64,000 bases of DNA from Crossaster papposus (taxonomy: Eukaryota > Echinodermata > Asteroidea > Velatida > Solasteridae). The DNA is taken from contig JBAIAA010000262.1 of NCBI GenBank assembly GCA_037893245.1, positions 434,001 to 498,000 of the forward strand, written 5' to 3'. A program made the position numbers and the translations under genes. The notes beneath the pieces were generated by a model. That model ran no database searches, was not told where the DNA came from, and worked only from the letters and a program-made list of their open reading frames with translations. Positions 1 through 7,600 of this stretch are shown piece by piece (the stretch's first letter is position 1; each line of letters begins with the position of its first letter).

Positions 1-52
1 GCGTGCTGGGCCCATAACCCAGAGGTCCGAGGATCGAAACCTCGCTCTTCTA
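1..52 (+). tRNA. Partial slot-A initiator tRNA-like module at window edge
   Basis: The window opens at module position 21, inside slot A; the first 20 bases (5' acceptor strand and most of the D arm) lie outside. The CAT anticodon loop, the T arm with loop ATCGAAA and the acceptor 3' strand ending CTCTTCTA are all present. The rest of this unit (to 782) is ordinary apart from a T8 run in spacer 1 near 325-333 and an A-to-T change in C' near 503. Both changes recur 36,022 bases downstream. Confidence 0.9.
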
Positions 53-2391
53 ACAAGTTTTTGGTATGACATGAGGTACTCGACTCGGAGTGACAAAGTA
101 GACACTTTCTTGGTCAGTACCCGAGAGTTTGGTTGACCACAACCTCGGTCTGCTCAGGATAATTATTTTCTTGAAAGTGATTTCATTTTCATTACAAATA
201 GTTACGCAGAGTGGTGCCGTGGGAGCGTGATGGGCCCATAACCCAGAGGCCCGAGGACCGAAACCTCGCTCTGCTAAAGAGGTATTTTTGCTTCACTGTT
301 ATTCAAATTTAATAATTATTTTAGTATTTTTTTTAGAATGTCTGCTTTTATTTTGTTTGTTGTTTTTCTAAATTTACATGAGGCATGGTGGCGCAGTGGA
401 AGCTTGCTGGGCCTATAACCCAGAGTGCCGAGGATCAAAACCTCGTTCTGCTGCTAATAAGTTTTTGGTATGACTTGAAGTACTCGACTCAGAGTGACAA
501 AGTTGACCCTTTCTTGGTCAGTAACCGAGAGTTCGGATGATCACAACCTCGGTCTGCTCAGGATAATTTTGTATTTGATAGGGATTTCATTTTCATTAAA
601 AATAGTTACGCAGAGTAGTGCAGCGGGAGCGTGATGGGCCCATAGCCCAGAGGTCCGAGGACCAAAACCTCGCTTTGCTAACTAGGTATTTTTGCTTCAC
701 TGCTATTCACATTTAATAAATATTGTAGAATGTTTTTAGAATGTCTGCTTTAATTTTGTTTGCATTTTCAAAATTTACATGAGGCATAGTGGCGCAGTTG
801 AAGCGTGCTGGGCCCATAACCCAGAGGTCCGAGGATCGAAACCTCGCTCTTCTAACAAGTTTTTGGTATGACATGAGGTACTCGACTCGGAGTGACAAAG
901 TAGACACTTTCTTGGTCAGTACCCGAGAGTTTGGTTGACCACAACCTCGGTCTGCTCAGGATAATTATTTTCTTGAAAGTGATTTCATTTTCATTACAAA
1001 TAGTTACGCAGAGTGGTGCCGTGGGAGCGTGATGGGCCCATAACCCAGAGGCCCGAGGACCGAAACCTCGCTCTGCTAAAGAGGTATTTTTGCTTCACTG
1101 TTATTCAAATTTAATAATTATTTTAGAATGTTTTTAGAATGTCTGCCATAATTTTGTTTGTTGTTTTTCTAAATTTACATGAGGCATGGTGGCGCAGTGG
1201 AAGCTTGCTGGGCCTATAACCCAGAGTGCCGAGGATCAAAACCTCGTTCTGCTGCTAATAAGTTTTTGGTATGACTTGAAGTACTCGACTCAGAGTGACA
1301 AAGTAGACCCTTTCTTGGTCAGTAACCGAGAGTTCGGATGATCACAACCTCGGTCTGCTCAGGATAATTTTGTATTTGATAGGGATTTCATTTTCATTAA
1401 AAATAGTTACGCAGAGTAGTGCAGCGGGAGCGTGATGGGCCCATAGCCCAGAGGTCCGAGGACCAAAACCTCGCTTTGCTAACTAGGTATTTTTGCTTCA
1501 CTGCTATTCACATTTAATAAATATTGTAGAATGTTTTTAGAATGTCTGCTTTAATTTTGTTTGCATTTTCAAAATTTACATGAGGCATAGTGGCGCAGTT
1601 GAAGCGTGCTGGGCCCATAACCCAGAGGTCCGAGGATTGAAACCTCGCTCTTCTAACAAGTTTTTGGTATGACATGAGGTACTCGACTCGGAGTGACAAA
1701 GTAGACACTTTCTTGGTCAGTACACGAGAGTTTGGTTGACCACAACCTCGGTCTGCTCAGGATAATTATTTTCTTGAAAGTGATTTCATTTTCATTACAA
1801 ATAGTTACGCAGAGTGGTGCCGTGGGAGCGTGATGGGCCCATAACCCAGAGGCCCGAGGACCGAAACCTCGCTCTGCTAAAGAGGTATTTTTGCTTCACT
1901 GTTATTCAAATTTAATAATTATTTTAGAATGTTTTTAGAATGTCTGCTTTTATTTTGTTTGTTGTTTTTCTAAATTTACATGAGGCATGGTGGCGCAGTG
2001 GAAGCTTGCTGGGCCTATAACCCAGAGTGCCGAGGATCAAAACCTCGTTCTGCTGCTAATAAGTTTTTGGTATGACTTGAAGTACTCGACTCAGAGTGAC
2101 AAAGTAGACCCTTTCTTGGTCAGTAACCGAGAGTTCGGATGATCACAACCTCGGTCTGCTCAGGATAATTTTGTATTTGATAGGGATTTCATTTTCATTA
2201 AAAATAGTTACGCAGAGTAGTGCAGCGGGAGCGTGATGGGCCCATAGCCCAGAGGTCCGAGGACCAAAACCTCGCTTTGCTAACTAGGTATTTTTGCTTC
2301 ACTGCTATTCACATTTAATAAATATTGTAGAATGTTTTTAGAATGTCTGCTTTAATTTTGTTTGCATTTTCAAAATTTACATGAGGCATAG

Positions 2392-2403
2392 TGGCGCAGT
2401 TGA
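2392..2403 (+). promoter_or_regulatory. Pol III A box of slot A
   Basis: TGGCGCAGTTGA matches the tRNA A-box consensus TRGCNNAGYNGG at 11 of 12 positions. Slot C has an equally good box (TGGCGCAGTGGA, 2792-2803). D scores 11 of 12 with T for C at the fourth base, and B is worse because its AG is replaced by CG. Some A slots (26411, 26809, 28008 and their copies at 56827, 57225, 58424) read TGGCACAGTTGA, a change at a position where any base is allowed. Confidence 0.6.
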
Positions 2404-2434
2404 AGCGTGCTGGGCCCATAACCCAGAGGTCCGA

Positions 2435-2445
2435 GGATCGAAACC
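2435..2445 (+). promoter_or_regulatory. Pol III B box of slot A
   Basis: GGATCGAAACC fits the core B-box pattern GWTCRANNC. Slot C (GGATCAAAACC, 2835-2845) also fits. B (GGACCGAAACC) and D (GGACCAAAACC) each have C in place of the conserved T, which also removes T55 of the T loop. On sequence alone, A and C are the slots best able to bind TFIIIC, once per 400 bp across the array. Confidence 0.6.
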
Positions 2446-2461
2446 TCGCTCTTCTAACAAG

Positions 2462-2466
2462 TTTTT
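2462..2466 (+). terminator. T5 pol III terminator after slot A
   Basis: A run of five T begins 5 bases after the discriminator base of A. Four or more T on the non-template strand is the normal pol III stop, so an A transcript would end before reaching A'. Confidence 0.55.
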
Positions 2467-2487
2467 GGTATGACATGAGGTACTCGA

Positions 2488-2559
2488 CTCGGAGTGACAA
2501 AGTAGACACTTTCTTGGTCAGTACCCGAGAGTTTGGTTGACCACAACCTCGGTCTGCTC
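2488..2559 (+). pseudogene. Slot A': strongly decayed initiator tRNA copy
   Basis: An ungapped 72-nt alignment to the initiator tRNA gives about 44 identities in 70 positions by hand count, with the best match in GGAGTG near the start and AACCTCG.TCTGCT at the end. The anticodon stem still pairs (CTTGG/CCGAG with one G:T), but the loop is TCAGTAC, putting AGT in the anticodon place. The 5' T-stem strand (GGTTG) no longer pairs with CCTCG, and the B box reads GACCACAACC, so no internal promoter is left. It lies 31 bases after A and 49 bases before B. It looks like a third, older tRNA copy in the ancestral half-unit and is easily missed by a tRNA finder. Confidence 0.7.
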
Positions 2560-2608
2560 AGGATAATTATTTTCTTGAAAGTGATTTCATTTTCATTACA
2601 AATAGTTA

Positions 2609-2680
2609 CGCAGAGTGGTGCCGTGGGAGCGTGATGGGCCCATAACCCAGAGGCCCGAGGACCGAAACCTCGCTCTGCTA
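2609..2680 (+). tRNA. Slot B: tRNA-Met(CAT)-like module, initiator-derived
   Basis: The acceptor stem GCAGAG/CTCTGC is perfect apart from C1.T72, and the last seven acceptor bases are identical to animal initiator tRNA-Met. The anticodon is CAT in a CCCATAA loop, but the stem has an A27.G43 mismatch. The T stem is perfect, while the loop ACCGAAA has lost T55. The D loop begins with C instead of the near-invariant A14. In five units (11420, 14624, 32221, 47443, 61457) base 1 is T. These losses make a working tRNA unlikely even though the cloverleaf can still be drawn. Confidence 0.7.
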
Positions 2681-2784
2681 AAGAGGTATTTTTGCTTCAC
2701 TGTTATTCAAATTTAATAATTATTTTAGAATGTTTTTAGAATGTCTGCTTTTATTTTGTTTGTTGTTTTTCTAAATTTACATGA
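2681..2784 (+). other. Spacer 1 (AT-rich, between B and C)
   Basis: These 104 bp are rich in A and T and show no tRNA remnant or open frame of note. They contain a short direct repeat (TAGAATGT twice, separated by TTT) and end in AATTTACATGA, directly before C. Two spacer alleles recur. One has a T8 run in place of the first repeat copy (units at 325, 12342, 15545, 33142, 36347 and 48365, approximately). The other has CCATAA in place of CTTTTA (1146, 33963, 37168, 61192, 62398). Confidence 0.8.
2689..2693 (+). terminator. T5 run after slot B
   Basis: Five T occur 8 bases after the end of B, at the start of spacer 1. This could serve as a pol III terminator if B is transcribed; B's own promoter boxes are weak. 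Confidence 0.45.
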
Positions 2785-2856
2785 GGCATGGTGGCGCAGT
2801 GGAAGCTTGCTGGGCCTATAACCCAGAGTGCCGAGGATCAAAACCTCGTTCTGCTG
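2785..2856 (+). tRNA. Slot C: initiator-type tRNA body with TAT anticodon
   Basis: The body is initiator tRNA-Met: the anticodon stem CTGGG/CCCAG is perfect and the T loop ATCAAAA keeps A54, T55 and A60. The loop, however, is CCTATAA, which places TAT (isoleucine, reading AUA) at 2817-2819. The acceptor GGCATGG/TTCTGCT has one mismatch (T5.C68) and three G:T pairs, and the D stem has C11.T24. Relative to A, the 3' flank has three extra bases from a GCT duplication. Pol III boxes fit consensus and a T5 run follows at 2865. A tRNA finder may report this as Ile-TAT, Met pseudogene or undetermined. The change is nearly fixed across all C slots I read. Confidence 0.7.
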
Positions 2857-2864
2857 CTAATAAG

Positions 2865-2869
2865 TTTTT
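2865..2869 (+). terminator. T5 pol III terminator after slot C
   Basis: Five T lie 8 bases after C in the context AATAAGTTTTTGG, the counterpart of the run after A. Confidence 0.5.
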
Positions 2870-2890
2870 GGTATGACTTGAAGTACTCGA

Positions 2891-2962
2891 CTCAGAGTGA
2901 CAAAGTAGACCCTTTCTTGGTCAGTAACCGAGAGTTCGGATGATCACAACCTCGGTCTGCTC
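2891..2962 (+). pseudogene. Slot C': decayed initiator tRNA copy
   Basis: This is the half-unit counterpart of A' and slightly closer to a tRNA, with CAGAG/TCTG acceptor pairing and T loop ATCACAA. The anticodon stem CTTGG/CCGAG pairs and the loop is TCAGTAA (AGT in the anticodon place). The T stem (GGATG against CCTCG) has two mismatches and A58 is lost. There is no credible B box. The unit at 31215 has a 19-bp deletion inside this slot. Confidence 0.65.
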
Positions 2963-3011
2963 AGGATAATTTTGTATTTGATAGGGATTTCATTTTCATT
3001 AAAAATAGTTA

Positions 3012-3083
3012 CGCAGAGTAGTGCAGCGGGAGCGTGATGGGCCCATAGCCCAGAGGTCCGAGGACCAAAACCTCGCTTTGCTA
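3012..3083 (+). tRNA. Slot D: tRNA-Met(CAT)-like module, initiator-derived
   Basis: The acceptor GCAGAG/CTTTGC pairs with one G:T, and base 1 is unpaired. CAT is kept, but the anticodon loop is CCCATAG and the stem has A27.G43. The T loop ACCAAAA has lost T55 and G57, while the T stem is perfect. The A box is good (TAGTGCAGCGGG) and the B box has one mismatch. A T5 run follows at 3092-3096. Two D slots (20661, 51077) lose the anticodon by a 7-bp deletion, and four (4614, 21428, 40636, 51844) have been overwritten by B sequence. Confidence 0.7.
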
Positions 3084-3185
3084 ACTAGGTATTTTTGCTT
3101 CACTGCTATTCACATTTAATAAATATTGTAGAATGTTTTTAGAATGTCTGCTTTAATTTTGTTTGCATTTTCAAAATTTACATGA
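3084..3185 (+). other. Spacer 2 (AT-rich, between D and next A)
   Basis: Spacer 2 is 102 bp and homologous to spacer 1, with the same TAGAATGT direct repeat. It is recognised by GCTATTCACATTT and TTGCATTTTC, where spacer 1 has GTTATTCAAATTT and TTGTTTTTC. No gene is seen in it. Confidence 0.8.
3092..3096 (+). terminator. T5 run after slot D
   Basis: Five T lie 8 bases after D, the counterpart of the run after B. At 12702 and in its copy at 48725 the run is broken by a T-to-C change (GTACTTTTG). Confidence 0.45.
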
Positions 3186-4573
3186 GGCATAGTGGCGCAG
3201 TTGAAGCGTGCTGGGCCCATAACCCAGAGGTCCGAGGATCGAAACCTCGCTCTTCTAACAAGTTTTTGGTATGACATGAGGTACTCGACTCGGAGTGACA
3301 AAGTAGACACTTTCTTGGTCAGTACCCGAGAGTTTGGTTGACCACAACCTCGGTCTGCTCAGGATAATTATTTTCTTGAAAGTGATTTCATTTTCATTAC
3401 AAATAGTTACGCAGAGTGGTGCCGTGGGAGCGTGATGGGCCCATAACCCAGAGGCCCGAGGACCGAAACCTCGCTCTGCTAAAGAGGTATTTTTGCTTCA
3501 CTGTTATTCAAATTTAATAATTATTTTAGAATGTTTTTAGAATGTCTGCTTTTATTTTGTTTGTTGTTTTTCTAAATTTACATGAGGCATGGTGGCGCAG
3601 TGGAAGCTTGCTGGGCCTATAACCCAGAGTGCCGAGGATCAAAACCTCGTTCTGCTGCTAATAAGTTTTTGGTATGACTTGAAGTACTCGACTCAGAGTG
3701 ACAAAGTAGACCCTTTCTTGGTCAGTAACCGAGAGTTCGGATGATCACAACCTCGGTCTGCTCAGGATAATTTTGTATTTGATAGGGATTTCATTTTCAT
3801 TAAAAATAGTTACGCAGAGTAGTGCAGCGGGAGCGTGATGGGCCCATAGCCCAGAGGTCCGAGGACCAAAACCTCGCTTTGCTAACTAGGTATTTTTGCT
3901 TCACTGCTATTCACATTTAATAAATATTGTAGAATGTTTTTAGAATGTCTGCTTTAATTTTGTTTGCATTTTCAAAATTTACATGAGGCATAGTGGCGCA
4001 GTTGAAGCGTGCTGGGCCCATAACCCAGAGGTCCGAGGATCGAAACCTCGCTCTTCTAACAAGTTTTTGGTATGACATGAGGTACTCGACTCGGAGTGAC
4101 AAAGTAGACACTTTCTTGGTCAGTACCCGAGAGTTTGGTTGACCACAACCTCGGTCTGCTCAGGATAATTATTTTCTTGAAAGTGATTTCATTTTCATTA
4201 CAAATAGTTACGCAGAGTGGTGCCGTGGGAGCGTGATGGGCCCATAACCCAGAGGCCCGAGGACCGAAACCTCGCTCTGCTAAAGAGGTATTTTTGCTTC
4301 ACTGTTATTCAAATTTAATAATTATTTTAGAATGTTTTTAGAATGTCTGCTTTTATTTTGTTTGTTGTTTTTCTAAATTTACATGAGGCATGGTGGCGCA
4401 GTGGAAGCTTGCTGGGCCTATAACCCAGAGTGCCGAGGATCAAAACCTCGTTCTGCTGCTAATAAGTTTTTGGTATGACTTGAAGTACTCGACTCAGAGT
4501 GACAAAGTAGACCCTTTCTTGGTCAGTAACCGAGAGTTCGGATGATCACAACCTCGGTCTGCTCAGGATAATT

Positions 4574-4688
4574 ATTTTCTTGAAAGTGATTTCATTTTCA
4601 TTACAAATAGTTACGCAGAGTGGTGCCGTGGGAGCGTGATGGGCCCATAACCCAGAGGCCCGAGGACCGAAACCTCGCTCTGCTAAAG
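4574..4688 (+). repeat. B sequence in the D slot (conversion tract)
   Basis: After a normal C', the linker changes to the B type (ATTATTTTCTTG) and the tRNA at 4614-4685 is slot-B sequence. The flank AAAGAGG is B type to 4688, and at 4708 the spacer is back to type 2 (CTGCTATTCAC). The unit stays 801 bp, so this is a replacement, as expected for gene conversion or a double exchange one half-unit out of register. Confidence 0.88.
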
Positions 4689-7600
4689 AGGTATTTTTGC
4701 TTCACTGCTATTCACATTTAATAAATATTGTAGAATGTTTTTAGAATGTCTGCTTTAATTTTGTTTGCATTTTCAAAATTTACATGAGGCATAGTGGCGC
4801 AGTTGAAGCGTGCTGGGCCCATAACCCAGAGGTCCGAGGATCGAAACCTCGCTCTTCTAACAAGTTTTTGGTATGACATGAGGTACTCGACTCGGAGTGA
4901 CAAAGTAGACACTTTCTTGGTCAGTACCCGAGAGTTTGGTTGACCACAACCTCGGTCTGCTCAGGATAATTATTTTCTTGAAAGTGATTTCATTTTCATT
5001 ACAAATAGTTACGCAGAGTGGTGCCGTGGGAGCGTGATGGGCCCATAACCCAGAGGCCCGAGGACCGAAACCTCGCTCTGCTAAAGAGGTATTTTTGCTT
5101 CACTGTTATTCAAATTTAATAATTATTTTAGAATGTTTTTAGAATGTCTGCTTTTATTTTGTTTGTTGTTTTTCTAAATTTACATGAGGCATGGTGGCGC
5201 AGTGGAAGCTTGCTGGGCCTATAACCCAGAGTGCCGAGGATCAAAACCTCGTTCTGCTGCTAATAAGTTTTTGGTATGACTTGAAGTACTCGACTCAGAG
5301 TGACAAAGTAGACCCTTTCTTGGTCAGTAACCGAGAGTTCGGATGATCACAACCTCGGTCTGCTCAGGATAATTTTGTATTTGATAGGGATTTCATTTTC
5401 ATTAAAAATAGTTACGCAGAGTAGTGCAGCGGGAGCGTGATGGGCCCATAGCCCAGAGGTCCGAGGACCAAAACCTCGCTTTGCTAACTAGGTATTTTTG
5501 CTTCACTGCTATTCACATTTAATAAATATTGTAGAATGTTTTTAGAATGTCTGCTTTAATTTTGTTTGCATTTTCAAAATTTACATGAGGCATAGTGGCG
5601 CAGTTGAAGCGTGCTGGGCCCATAACCCAGAGGTCCGAGGATCGAAACCTCGCTCTTCTAACAAGTTTTTGGTATGACATGAGGTACTCGACTCGGAGTG
5701 ACAAAGTAGACACTTTCTTGGTCAGTACCCGAGAGTTTGGTTGACCACAACCTCGGTCTGCTCAGGATAATTATTTTCTTGAAAGTGATTTCATTTTCAT
5801 TACAAATAGTTACGCAGAGTGGTGCCGTGGGAGCGTGATGGGCCCATAACCCAGAGGCCCGAGGACCGAAACCTCGCTCTGCTAAAGAGGTATTTTTGCT
5901 TCACTGTTATTCAAATTTAATAATTATTTTAGAATGTTTTTAGAATGTCTGCTTTTATTTTGTTTGTTGTTTTTCTAAATTTACATGAGGCATGGTGGCG
6001 CAGTGGAAGCTTGCTGGGCCTATAACCCAGAGTGCCGAGGATCAAAACCTCGTTCTGCTGCTAATAAGTTTTTGGTATGACTTGAAGTACTCGACTCAGA
6101 GTGACAAAGTAGACCCTTTCTTGGTCAGTAACCGAGAGTTCGGATGATCACAACCTCGGTCTGCTCAGGATAATTTTGTATTTTATAGGGATTTCATTTT
6201 CATTAAAAATAGTTACGCAGAGTAGTGCAGCGGGAGCGTGATGGGCCCATAGCCCAGAGGTCCGAGGACCAAAACCTCGCTTTGCTAACTAGGTATTTTT
6301 GCTTCACTGCTATTCACATTTAATAAATATTGTAGAATGTTTTTAGAATGTCTGCTTTAATTTTGTTTGCATTTTCAAAATTTACATGAGGCATAGTGGC
6401 GCAGTTGAAGCGTGCTGGGCCCATAACCCAGAGGTCCGAGGATCGAAACTTCGCTCTTCTAACAAGTTTTTGGTATGACATGAGGTACTCGACTCGGAGT
6501 GACAAAGTAGACACTTTCTTGGTCAGTACCCGAGAGTTTGGTTGACCACAACCTCGGTCTGCTCAGGATAATTATTTTCTTGAAAGTGATTTCATTTTCA
6601 TTACAAATAGTTACGCAGAGTGGTGCCGTGGGAGCGTGATGGGCCCATAACCCAGAGGCCCGAGGACCGAAACCTCGCTCTGCTAAAGAGGTATTTTTGC
6701 TTCACTGTTATTCAAATTTAATAATTATTTTAGAATGTTTTTAGAATGTCTGCTTTTATTTTGTTTGTTGTTTTTCTAAATTTACATGAGGCATGGTGGC
6801 GCAGTGGAAGCTTGCTGGGCCTATAACCCAGAGTGCCGAGGATCAAAACCTCGTTCTGCTGCTAATAAGTTTTTGGTATGACTTGAAGTACTCGACTCAG
6901 AGTGACAAAGTAGACCCTTTCTTGGTCAGTAACCGAGAGTTCGGATGATCACAACCTCGGTCTGCTTAGGATAATTTTGTATTTGATAGGGATTTCATTT
7001 TCATTAAAAATAGTTACGCAGAGTAGTGCAGCGGGAGCGTGATGGGCCCATAGCCCAGAGGTCCGAGGACCAAAACCTCGCTTTGCTAACTAGGTATTTT
7101 TGCTTCACTGCTATTCACATTTAATAAATATTGTAGAATGTTTTTAGAATGTCTGCTTTAATTTTGTTTGCATTTTCAAAATTTACATGAGGCATAGTGG
7201 CGCAGTTGAAGCGTGCTGGGCCCATAACCCAGAGGTCCGAGGATCGAAACCTCGCTCTTCTAACAAGTTTTTGGTATGACATGAGGTACTCGACTCGGAG
7301 TGACAAAGTAGACACTTTCTTGGTCAGTACCCGAGAGTTTGGTTGACCACAACCTCGGTCTGCTCAGGATAATTATTTTCTTGAAAGTGATTTCATTTTC
7401 ATTACAAATAGTTACGCAGAGTGGTGCCGTGGGAGCGTGATGGGCCCATAACCCAGAGGCCCGAGGACCGAAACCTCGCTCTGCTAAAGAGGTATTTTTG
7501 CTTCACTGTTATTCAAATTTAATAATTATTTTAGAATGTTTTTAGAATGTCTGCTTTTATTTTGTTTGTTGTTTTTCTAAATTTACATGAGGCATGGTGG

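Larger units (their letters stand above)
2385..2456 (+). tRNA. Slot A: initiator tRNA-Met(CAT)-like module
   Basis: This 72-nt module lines up without gaps with eukaryotic initiator tRNA-Met. The anticodon stem CTGGG/CCCAG with loop CCCATAA has the three G:C pairs and C33 seen in animal initiators, and the anticodon is CAT at 2417-2419. The T stem CGAGG/CCTCG is perfect and its loop ATCGAAA keeps A54 and A60, the eukaryotic initiator signature. The D stem GCGC/GCGT pairs. The acceptor is damaged: GGCATAG against CTCTTCT gives mismatches at 3-70 and 5-68 and G:T at 1-72, so the A1:U72 initiator pair is lost. Both pol III boxes are intact and a T5 run follows 5 bases later. Transcription is plausible; initiator function is doubtful. 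It could be called a tRNA-Met pseudogene. Confidence 0.75.
2385..3185 (+). repeat. Representative regular 801-bp unit (A-A'-B-sp1-C-C'-D-sp2)
   Basis: I chose this copy because it carries the majority base at nearly every position; the next entries describe its parts. It has two half-units, 2385-2784 and 2785-3185, which align to each other along their whole length. A resembles C, A' resembles C', B resembles D and the two spacers resemble each other. The half-units differ at many fixed positions, for example GTTGAAGCG versus GTGGAAGCT in the D arm and ATTTTCTTGAAAG versus TTTGTATTTGATAG before B and D. The array therefore spread as the double unit rather than as single 400-bp repeats. The total length agrees with the distances between successive CCTCG T-stem strands (103+121+176+106+121+174 = 801). 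Confidence 0.95.

Noticed and set aside
2315..2509. A 64-codon minus-strand open frame repeated in nearly every unit
   Set aside because: It runs antisense across spacer 2, slot A and the start of A', begins at GTG rather than ATG, has no recognisable domain, and is conserved only because the repeat is. Hybrid A slots lose it freely. I treat it as a by-product of the tRNA sequence.
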